From an uncultured Holophagales bacterium (lineage in GTDB: Bacteria; Acidobacteriota; Thermoanaerobaculia; UBA5066): DNA of 5,565 bases. Positions 1 to 5,565 of the stretch are shown piece by piece; position 1 is the first letter of the stretch; every line of letters starts with the position of its first letter. A model generated the notes under the pieces. The model was given only the letters and a program-made list of their open reading frames with translations. It was not told where the DNA came from and did no database searches. The translations under genes were made by a program, and so were the position numbers. The stretch lies in the NCBI GenBank assembly GCA_937864895.1, contig CALMDF010000562.1, positions 1 through 5,565 on the forward strand, written 5' to 3'.

Positions 1-1110
1 ACGACGACCCTCTCCGCGAAGGACGTCCCCTTCAACCCCGACCCGTACAGCCCGCCGAAGAACTTCCCGGCCGGCTCGTCGGCGATCTCCGTCGACGCCG
101 TCGACCCGGACTTTAAGTTCCCGCAGGTCTGGCGCGCCACCCTCGGCTACGACGCCGAACTCCCGTGGGGACTCCGCGGCAGCCTCGAGGGGATGTACAC
201 GGAGACCATCGAGGACGTCTACTACACGAACGAGAACAAGGTCGAGACCGGGGACCTCTCCTTCGACGGCCGCCCGACCTACAAGAACTTCAGCAGCGCC
301 TTCCGTGACGTCCCCTACCTGACGAACACGAGCCTTGGCAAGCAGACGAACCTCACCGTCCAGCTCAACAAGCGGTTCGACTTCGGTCTCTACTTCAACG
401 GCTCCTACACCTACACCGACGCTCAGGCGGCGTTCGAGGGGACCTCGAGCCGGGCGATCTCGAACTGGCAGTTCCACACGACCCGCGGCAGCATCACCGA
501 GCCGGAGCTCTCCCGCTCGTTCTGGGAGATCCAGGACCGCTTCAACTTCGTCGTCTCCCAGACCTTCCGGACCGGCCCCGTCGCCCACAACATCGGGCTC
601 TTCTACAGCGTCCAGTCGGGCACGCCCTACTCGGTCCTCATGGCCGGCGACCCGAACAAGGACGGCTACTCGACCAACGACCTCCTCTACGTCCCGAACA
701 GCTTCAACGACATCGTCGCCGTCGGATTCACCGCCGCCGACTGGGAAAACTTCCTCTCGATCAACGGCCTCGGCGAGTACCAGGGCCAGATCATCAAGAA
801 GAACACGAGCTTCACCCCCTGGAACCGGACGCTCGACTTCCACTACGACTTCGAGATTCCGATCAGCTTCGTCCAGGCGCGGATCGAGTTCGACATCATG
901 AACGTGATCAACCTGATCGACAGCGACAAGGGCACCATCTACTACGTCTCGAACCAGACGACGACGCCGATCACCTATTCCGGGATCGACGCGGCGACGG
1001 GCAAGCCGAAGTACACGGCGTCGGCCTCCACCCTCAACCGGACTCCGTGGAGCATCAATGACCTCCGCTCGCGCTGGCAGCTCCGCCTCGGCGCGAGGCT
1101 CTCCTTCTGA
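1..1110 (+). CDS. TonB-dependent receptor, Oar-like, C-terminal part of beta-barrel (5' partial)
   Basis: The reading frame is open from the first base and ends at TGA 1108-1110, so 369 C-terminal residues are visible and the start lies upstream of the window. The ATG at 193 is only an internal Met, because the codons before it read as equally good barrel sequence (PQVWRATLGYDAELPWG and onward). The visible part shows alternating polar and aromatic strands, acidic aromatic-rich loops and the C-terminal strand WQLRLGARLSF, ending in the Phe typical of outer-membrane proteins inserted by the BAM machinery. The segment QSGTPYSV followed by GDPNKDGYSTNDLLYVP matches, from memory, the late-barrel region of Oar-like receptors of Bacteroidota and Acidobacteriota. 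Such proteins sit in the outer membrane and import substrates using TonB/ExbBD energy. The plug and any N-terminal carboxypeptidase-regulatory-like domain are outside the window, so the substrate cannot be inferred. Family call is confident; Oar subtype is less so. Confidence 0.85.
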   Translation, partial: TTTLSAKDVPFNPDPYSPPKNFPAGSSAISVDAVDPDFKFPQVWRATLGYDAELPWGLRGSLEGMYTETIEDVYYTNENKVETGDLSFDGRPTYKNFSSAFRDVPYLTNTSLGKQTNLTVQLNKRFDFGLYFNGSYTYTDAQAAFEGTSSRAISNWQFHTTRGSITEPELSRSFWEIQDRFNFVVSQTFRTGPVAHNIGLFYSVQSGTPYSVLMAGDPNKDGYSTNDLLYVPNSFNDIVAVGFTAADWENFLSINGLGEYQGQIIKKNTSFTPWNRTLDFHYDFEIPISFVQARIEFDIMNVINLIDSDKGTIYYVSNQTTTPITYSGIDAATGKPKYTASASTLNRTPWSINDLRSRWQLRLGARLSF

Positions 1111-1130
1111 TCGTACCGACATAGCTCGGA

Positions 1131-1163
1131 AGAACGGGGGGCATCCGCCCCCCGTTCTCTTTT
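1131..1163 (+). terminator. Rho-independent terminator of the receptor gene
   Basis: A perfect 12-bp inverted repeat, AGAACGGGGGGC at 1131-1142 and GCCCCCCGTTCT at 1147-1158, encloses the 4-nt loop ATCC and is followed by CTTTT at 1159-1163. It begins 20 nt after the receptor stop codon, which fits termination of the + strand transcript. On the minus strand the same hairpin is followed only by TT and then GC-rich sequence, so it would be a weaker terminator for the convergent operon. No better terminator for that operon is seen between 1164 and 1227. Confidence 0.9.
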
Positions 1164-1227
1164 CCGCCGCCGCTGGCGAACGAGGCGCGGTCCCGCGGGC
1201 CCGGAGCCGGGGCTGGGGCCGGATTGG

Positions 1228-1733
1228 CTACGGCGCCTGGCGCTCGAAGAGGCCGCGCAGCGACGCCTCGTACGCGGAGACCGCGGCGTTCCCTTCCGCC
1301 GGGGCCCAGGCCGGCAGGTCGCTCTCGACCGGGGAGACGTACGGTCCCTGCTTGACCTCGAAGAAGACCGTTCCTCCTCGAGCGAGACGAAGGTGTGGAC
1401 CGCCCCCGCGGGGAAGTCCGCGCCGAAGGCCCCGGCCGGGTCGGCCCGGAGGAGCTTCGTCGCCGAGACGCGCCCCTCTCCGTCGAAGAGAACGAGCCCC
1501 AGGGCTCCTTTCACGACGACGATCGTCTCGTCCCTGGGAGGGTCGAGTTGCCGATGCGGCCTCACGCAGGAGCCGGGCTCGATCGCGTTCAGCAGCCGGT
1601 GGACATGGTCGTCCATCGCGTGCAGATTCGCGTTCGCGCGGCGCCGCGGACGGCGTCGGGCCTCGGCCGTGAGCGCCTCGAGCACACCCCCGTCCAGGAG
1701 CCTCACGGCGCCGCTGGCCTCGCGGAAGGTCAC
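1228..1733 (-). pseudogene. WbuC-family cupin-fold metalloprotein gene, interrupted by a single-base frameshift
   Basis: The GTG start at 1733-1731 overlaps the DUF2911 stop as GTGA. The first frame gives 120 residues with clear WbuC-family features: NANLHAMDD near 34-42, LLNAIEPGSCVRPH (47-60), the cupin strand DETIVVVKGALGLVLFD (68-84), and PAGAVHTFVSLEE (108-120). The family-like sequence then moves to another frame: GTVFFEVKQGPYVSPVES and on through DLPAWAPAEGN to ERQAP, stopping at TAG 1230-1228. The span is 506 nt, one short of 169 codons, so one missing base explains it; the repaired protein is 168 aa, a normal length for the family. Without repair, the first frame continues as Arg/Ser-rich sequence to a stop at 975, antisense through the terminator and receptor end, which is implausible. 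WbuC proteins are small cupins often found near O-antigen genes, with no firmly established reaction. The usual HxH metal motif reads H60-R-Q62 here; E69 and H113 are kept. The lesion may be a real mutation or a sequencing error. Confidence 0.8.
1369..1376 (-). other. Frameshift site inside the WbuC-family gene
   Basis: On the minus strand the sequence reads GAGGAGGAACGGTC. The first frame gives E-E-E-R, while the expected protein E-E-G-T-V requires GAG GAG GGA ACG GTC, so one G appears to be lost from a run of three. Everything before fits one frame and everything after fits the other, with no further disruption. No canonical X-XXY-YYZ slippery heptamer is seen, so programmed frameshifting is unlikely. 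Confidence 0.75.
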
Positions 1734-2590
1734 CGGGCCTTCTCCCCTTCCCACTTCGCGATCGTCTCCTCGAGTCCCTTCACGTAGCCCTCCGGCGCCT
1801 TCCCCCTCGAGAGATCCCGCGCCCGCTTCATCTCGACGATGGCCTCGGCAGTCTTCCCGCCGTCGTGGAGGTAGTTCGCGAGGAGCTCGCGGTTCCAGAA
1901 GCTCTCCCGTGCGGCGATGGAGCGGTCCAGCCAGGCGCGCCCCTCGTCGAGGCGCTCGTTCCTCTGCCTCGCCCACTTCGCCGCCTGCAGCAGCGTGTCG
2001 TGGTCGTCGGGCTTCTCCTTCAGCGCGGCGTCCACCTGGGCCCAGACGATGGAGGGGACGTCGAACTCGACCGGGAAGGAGAAGGAGAGCTTCTCCCAGG
2101 CCCAGGATACCCGGACGGAGCCCGGCTCGACGGGCTCCATGCCGAACGTCATCCGCTCGACGTGCGGCACCGCCGCCGGGAGGACGTCGAACCTGAGGAC
2201 GTCTTCCCTCGGGTCGTGGAAGTAGGCGCCCCACTGCTTCGCCTTGCGGTTCAGGACGAGGACCCAGCGCTCCTTCCCCGGGACGGCGAAGAGGGCGTAC
2301 GTCCCGGCGGGAACGTCCTGTCCCGCCACCTTCGCCGGGTGACTGAGCTCGATCGTCGTGGCCTCGTTGGCGCCGAGGCGCCAGGTCTCGCCCCAGGGGA
2401 CGAGAGCCCCCCAGACGGCCCGCCCCCGCACGGCCGGGCGGTGATACGAGACCGTGACCCGGGAGGTCCCGATCTCCTGGGAGACCGTCGCGGCCGGGCT
2501 CGCCCACGGGAGTCGCGGCTGGGCCGCGGCCGGAGCGGTAAGGAGGGCGATCGCGGCGACGGAGAGAGACGGAAGGACGGGAGCTCTCAT
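1730..2590 (-). CDS. Secreted DUF2911 domain protein with TPR-like C-terminal tail
   Basis: A protein of 286 aa. Residues 1-23 look like a Sec signal peptide: a basic start MRAP, a hydrophobic core SVAAIALLTAP, and cleavage probably after AAA at 21-23, so the mature protein should be exported. Residues about 28-175 match DUF2911 from memory of the family: SPAATVSQEIG, VTVSYHRPAVRGRAVWGALVPWG, WRLGANEATTIELS, PAGTYALFAVPG, and LNRKAKQWGAYF. The family's biochemical function is unknown. Residues about 183-283 are predominantly helical with TPR-like spacing (DDHDTLLQAAKWARQRNERLDEG, with NRELLANYLHDGGKTAEAIVE after it) and may mediate protein contacts. The ATG start is supported by a strong AAGGAGG six bases upstream and by the signal peptide directly after it. 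The gene lies 19 nt downstream of the ATP-grasp/nucleotidyltransferase gene and overlaps the following cupin gene by 4 nt, so all three are probably co-transcribed. Confidence 0.92.
   Translation of the reverse strand: MRAPVLPSLSVAAIALLTAPAAAQPRLPWASPAATVSQEIGTSRVTVSYHRPAVRGRAVWGALVPWGETWRLGANEATTIELSHPAKVAGQDVPAGTYALFAVPGKERWVLVLNRKAKQWGAYFHDPREDVLRFDVLPAAVPHVERMTFGMEPVEPGSVRVSWAWEKLSFSFPVEFDVPSIVWAQVDAALKEKPDDHDTLLQAAKWARQRNERLDEGRAWLDRSIAARESFWNRELLANYLHDGGKTAEAIVEMKRARDLSRGKAPEGYVKGLEETIAKWEGEKAR
1742..1749 (-). promoter_or_regulatory. Shine-Dalgarno sequence for the cupin gene
   Basis: AAGGGGAG lies inside the last codons of the DUF2911 gene, 8 nt before the GTG at 1733-1731, and a second AAGG follows at 1741-1738. 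This supports the GTG start and, with the GTGA overlap, suggests translational coupling of the two genes. Confidence 0.6.
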
Positions 2591-2596
2591 GGGGAA

Positions 2597-2603
2597 CCTC
2601 CTT
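2597..2603 (-). promoter_or_regulatory. Shine-Dalgarno sequence for the DUF2911 gene
   Basis: AAGGAGG, a near-perfect complement of the 16S rRNA 3' end, lies 6 nt before the ATG at 2590-2588. It fits within the 19-nt gap after the upstream stop codon. The gap leaves little room for a separate promoter, which supports one transcript. Confidence 0.85.
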
Positions 2604-2609
2604 CGGGGA

Positions 2610-5565
2610 TCAGGCGCCGTGCCTCTTCCGCGGGGCCGCGGCCACGCTCCTGGCGCGGAGGAGCGGCAGGGGCCGGGCGGGGTCCTTCACGGCCTTCACC
2701 TTGGCCGCCCAGCTCGTCCCGCGGGAGAAGTCGGAGTCGGAGATGTAGTGGACGTCGAGGAATCCCTTCGTCCTCGCTCCCGAGCGCAGGGCGTTCGCCT
2801 CGCCGAGGCCGAGGCTCCACCCTTCGAGCCAGGTCCGGAGGGCGTCGCGGCGCACCGGGTCGTCGTCGGCGTGAACGACCAGGTCGAGGTCGCTCGTCGG
2901 GTCGGCCTTGCCCTCCGTCGAGGATCCGACGAGCCACATTCCCTTGAGGCCGAAGCGTTCCGGGTCGGCCTCCGCCGCGATCCGCTCCGCGACGGCGATA
3001 CGCCAGCGCCGCTGGTCGTCGGCGGCCGCGGGCCGGCCGAAACCTCCGGTCGAACGGAGCCCCTCGGCCGCGGCTTCGGCGGCCGACCGCGGCGGCGCGA
3101 GGTAGGCGAGGGCCCGCTCGAGATCGGCGTTCATCACGACTCGAAGGACGAGCCCGCCGGTCGCGGCCGGGACGTCGATGACCCTCACGGTGCCGGCCAG
3201 GTGGGCGAAATCGGGCGCCAGCGCCGCCAGGGAGTTCGGCGAATCGAGGAGGAACCGTTCGTTGAAGGCCACCCCCGCGTCGTCCGGGAAGAGCGGGAGG
3301 TAGCGGATCTGGGCCTCCACGAGGTCCTGGAAGAAGTGCGTGCCGAAGGAGAGGTCCGGGACGTAGCTCCCCTTCCGCCGCGCGATCTCCACGAGGACCG
3401 AGGAGTTGTTGATCTCGGAGTACGTCACGGAGACGCCGAGCTTGATGTCGCCGCGGCTCCCCCAGCGGCCGGGGCCCATCAGGATGAACCGGTGCCGCGG
3501 GAGGAGCTTGTTGAGCCGCCCGACGGCGTGACCGACCTCCCGGAGGGTGTCGAGATCGGGGATGGCGGCGTAGGCCTCGGGGTCGACGTAGACGACGTGC
3601 GTCAGGTCGGGGACCCTGCCGTTCGAGACGAACCGGCTCGCCGAGAAGACGACGCGCTCGGGGGGCACGCCCGTCGGGATCGGCTCGCCCTGGCTCTCGT
3701 CGGAGAAGCTCTGCGGCCGGCACTGGAGGAGGTAGAGGTCCTTGCCGTCGGAGGCGAACTCGAGGTCGACCGGGCCGCCGAGCTTCTCCTGGAGGAGCCT
3801 CAGGAGCGCCCGCATCCGAGGAACGAACGGTGTCGACGTCACGAGGCCCTCGAACGTGACGACCAGGTTGCGCGCCTGCTCCTCGTAGTCGACCATCATC
3901 GGGCGGTGGAGGGCCCCGTCCTCGAGGACGGAGACGACCTGCTCGATGCCGGGGAGCGAGCCGCCGGTCTCGCGGAACAGGGTCGCGAGCTCGACCGTCT
4001 CGAACTGCCTCGTCTCGAGGTTGATGACGTCCACCTTCCGCGGGGCGTACCGGACGACGGCCTCGGCCGTGACGTTCGCGCGGAGGCCCGGCTGGCCCGG
4101 CGCGAGGAGGACCGGGTAGTCGTCGCCGATCCGGTCGACGGCGCGCGTGCCGAGGCCCGGGACGAGGCGGATGAGCCCGTCGTCGCGCCGGATGCGGGGC
4201 GACCAGCGGAACTCGTTGTTCGAGAAGGCGACGCCGGCGAAGGTCGGGAGGAAGTACCTCCCCACCTTCGAGCCGACGACCTCCTGGATCATGATCCCCA
4301 TCTCCTCGTGGACGTCGAGGAGGCCGCGCTCGGCGCGGTACTCGATCGGGTCGGGGCCGAAGATCGACGCGTAGACCTCGGCGATGGCGTCCATGAGGGC
4401 CGCGAGGCGGTCCTTCTTCGGGCCCTGGTTGGCGAGGAACAGGCTCTTGTACTTGCCGGAGAAGGAGGCGCCCACGCGGTCCTCGAGGAGGCTCGAGCTC
4501 CGGACGATGATCGGCCGCTCGCCGAAGTCGTCCAGGGCGACGGAGAGCCCCTTGACGATCTCGGGCGAGAACTGGCTGTTCTTGAAGACCTGGATGATGT
4601 GCGGGTACTCGCGGCGGACCTGGTCGATCTCGAGGTACTTGCGGTCGACGATGTCCTCGAGGTTGTTGTAGGCGATGAAGTCGACGACGCCGTCCGAGGT
4701 GACGTACCACGTCTTCGGGATCCGGATGTCCCTGAGCGTCTCGGCGTACTCCTCGGACCTGCGGACGATCTGGACGGCCAGGAAGAGGCCGCTGCTCTTG
4801 CCGCCGACCTTCCCGTGGCTCGCGGGCGGGCAGATGATCCGGCGCGTCAGCTCCTGGAAATCGGAGACCTCGATGAAGTTCTTCGCCACGCCAACGAACT
4901 GGATCTGGTCGGTGAGGAACCGCCGGACGAGCGCGGCCCGGAGGTCGAACTGGATCGACCGCGAGAGCTCGCGGTCGTTGAGCGCCGCGTGGCGGAAGCG
5001 CGTGAGCGCCTGCGCGAGCTCGGGGAGCGACGTCCCCTGGTTCTCGAGGGCCTCGATGAGGAAGCCGGAGCGGCTGTCCTTGATCCAGCGCTGGATGCTG
5101 TTGCGGATCTCGGCCGGCCCGACGTTCCGCGCCGCGATGCCGAAGACCTCCTCGGAGACCTTGAGGAGGTCGTCGAGGCTCCGGCGCGCCATGGGCCTGT
5201 TCTCGTCGGTCGGCTCTTCGGGGCTCGCGGGCCCCGCCCAGCTCCCCGTGAACCGCGGGAGGAGACGCTGCGCCTCCTCGACGCCGCTCATGCAGAGGTA
5301 GTTCAGCATCCGGCGGGCGATCGTCACGTAGCCCGGCCGGTCGATCTGGCGGAGGAAGTCGACGACGACCCACCAGTCTCCCGCGTCGGGAGGGAGCGGC
5401 AGGCCGCTCTTCTCGGAGCGGTGGAGCGAGGAGGCGAGGTCGCGCTGGAGGAGGAGCTGGCCGAGCAGCTCGGCGACGGTGTCGATGAGGCGGCGCTCCT
5501 CCTTCAGGAACGGCCCCTCGTCGGCGGGCGGGAAGGCGGTGCTGTAGCCCACCTCGATCCGTCCG
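2610..5565 (-). CDS. PEP synthase/PPDK-type ATP-grasp protein fused to a C-terminal nucleotidyltransferase (5' partial)
   Basis: The frame is open to the right edge and ends at TGA 2612-2610. Residues are numbered from the in-frame GTG at 5552, which is probably not the true start because the codons before it (GRIE) continue the same motif. Residues 1-37 (VGYSTAFPPADEGPFLKEER, then a helix) resemble the end of a GAF/PAS-type sensor. Residues 60-240 are mostly helical. Residues 247-614 resemble the PPDK N-terminal ATP-grasp domain: GKVGGKSSGL (247-256), PIIVRSSSLLEDRVGASFSG (347-366), GIMIQEVV (419-426), and VDLEFASDGKDLYLLQCRPQ (595-614). PEP synthase would next have a phosphohistidine domain and a PEP/pyruvate barrel; neither is seen. 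Instead, 620-815 holds a well-patterned region with MGPGRWGSRGD (692-702) and DLSFGTHFFQDLVEAQIRYL (733-752). After an Ala-rich linker, 868-960 is a polymerase-beta-type nucleotidyltransferase: GSSTEG (876-881), DLD (888-890), and likely third Asp D933 in FLDVHYIS. No transmembrane segment is seen, so it should be cytoplasmic. It is the first visible gene of the minus-strand operon. Substrates are unknown. Confidence 0.88.
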   Translation of the reverse strand, partial: GRIEVGYSTAFPPADEGPFLKEERRLIDTVAELLGQLLLQRDLASSLHRSEKSGLPLPPDAGDWWVVVDFLRQIDRPGYVTIARRMLNYLCMSGVEEAQRLLPRFTGSWAGPASPEEPTDENRPMARRSLDDLLKVSEEVFGIAARNVGPAEIRNSIQRWIKDSRSGFLIEALENQGTSLPELAQALTRFRHAALNDRELSRSIQFDLRAALVRRFLTDQIQFVGVAKNFIEVSDFQELTRRIICPPASHGKVGGKSSGLFLAVQIVRRSEEYAETLRDIRIPKTWYVTSDGVVDFIAYNNLEDIVDRKYLEIDQVRREYPHIIQVFKNSQFSPEIVKGLSVALDDFGERPIIVRSSSLLEDRVGASFSGKYKSLFLANQGPKKDRLAALMDAIAEVYASIFGPDPIEYRAERGLLDVHEEMGIMIQEVVGSKVGRYFLPTFAGVAFSNNEFRWSPRIRRDDGLIRLVPGLGTRAVDRIGDDYPVLLAPGQPGLRANVTAEAVVRYAPRKVDVINLETRQFETVELATLFRETGGSLPGIEQVVSVLEDGALHRPMMVDYEEQARNLVVTFEGLVTSTPFVPRMRALLRLLQEKLGGPVDLEFASDGKDLYLLQCRPQSFSDESQGEPIPTGVPPERVVFSASRFVSNGRVPDLTHVVYVDPEAYAAIPDLDTLREVGHAVGRLNKLLPRHRFILMGPGRWGSRGDIKLGVSVTYSEINNSSVLVEIARRKGSYVPDLSFGTHFFQDLVEAQIRYLPLFPDDAGVAFNERFLLDSPNSLAALAPDFAHLAGTVRVIDVPAATGGLVLRVVMNADLERALAYLAPPRSAAEAAAEGLRSTGGFGRPAAADDQRRWRIAVAERIAAEADPERFGLKGMWLVGSSTEGKADPTSDLDLVVHADDDPVRRDALRTWLEGWSLGLGEANALRSGARTKGFLDVHYISDSDFSRGTSWAAKVKAVKDPARPLPLLRARSVAAAPRKRHGA

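Noticed and set aside
335..901. + strand open frame inside the receptor
   Set aside because: The Ser/Thr/Arg/Pro-only translation is a frame shadow of the receptor barrel.
1190..1227. GC-rich stretch with short inverted repeats (AGCC-GG-GGCT) as a terminator for the minus-strand operon
   Set aside because: The stem is only about four pairs with no T run on the minus strand, so it is indistinguishable from chance in GC-rich DNA.
975..1373. Continuation of the cupin's first frame on the minus strand to a stop at 975
   Set aside because: The translation becomes Arg/Ser/Pro-rich and runs antisense through the hairpin and the receptor's 3' end, while the real family sequence continues in the other frame.
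1369..1380. Programmed -1 ribosomal frameshift in the cupin gene
   Set aside because: A -1 slip at GAG-GAG would give the right protein, but there is no canonical slippery heptamer, and the family is normally encoded in one frame. A lost G is simpler.
1865..2947. + strand open frame opposite the DUF2911 gene and the end of the large gene
   Set aside because: It is antisense to two well-supported genes, and its Arg/Gly/Ser-rich translation has no family resemblance.
4675..5301. + strand open frame opposite the large gene
   Set aside because: It is antisense to a gene with strong domain evidence and has no convincing motif; long antisense frames are expected at this GC content.
2587..5373. 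Long minus-strand open frame of about 930 codons
   Set aside because: It is a shadow of the ATP-grasp/nucleotidyltransferase gene in another frame, with an Arg/Pro/Gly-rich translation typical of GC-rich DNA and no recognisable domain.

Overview
The window is a GC-rich bacterial fragment in which third codon positions are almost always G or C. It is nearly all coding and holds no RNA genes, CRISPR arrays, insertion sequences or recognisable mobile elements. A large Oar-like TonB-dependent receptor, a secreted DUF2911 protein and a PEP-synthase-like ATP-grasp protein suggest a Gram-negative bacterium with an outer membrane, possibly an acidobacterium or a relative. That placement is an inference from gene content and base composition, not from a marker gene.

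Layout: the + strand carries only the 3' part of an outer-membrane TonB-dependent receptor (1-1110). It is followed by a strong intrinsic terminator with a perfect 12-bp stem (1131-1163). The rest of the window reads on the minus strand and converges on that terminator. In transcription order, a very large gene enters from the right edge (2610-5565, 5' end outside the window). It encodes a PEP synthase/PPDK-type ATP-grasp protein with a C-terminal DNA-polymerase-beta-type nucleotidyltransferase domain and the tail of what looks like an N-terminal GAF/PAS-type sensor. After 19 nt comes a secreted DUF2911 protein with a TPR-like tail (1730-2590). That gene overlaps by four bases (GTGA) with a WbuC-family cupin gene (1228-1733), which is broken by a single-base frameshift near 1372-1376.

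The three minus-strand genes are spaced like one transcription unit, but their products have no known joint pathway. The most unusual item is the large fusion protein. It keeps the nucleotide-binding half of PEP synthase but lacks both the phosphohistidine domain and the PEP/pyruvate barrel, and it ends in a nucleotidyltransferase with intact catalytic motifs. The cupin is notable for its frameshift and for a Gln where the second metal-binding His is expected. The only intergenic space is 1111-1227 (117 nt), between the convergent genes, and it contains the terminator.
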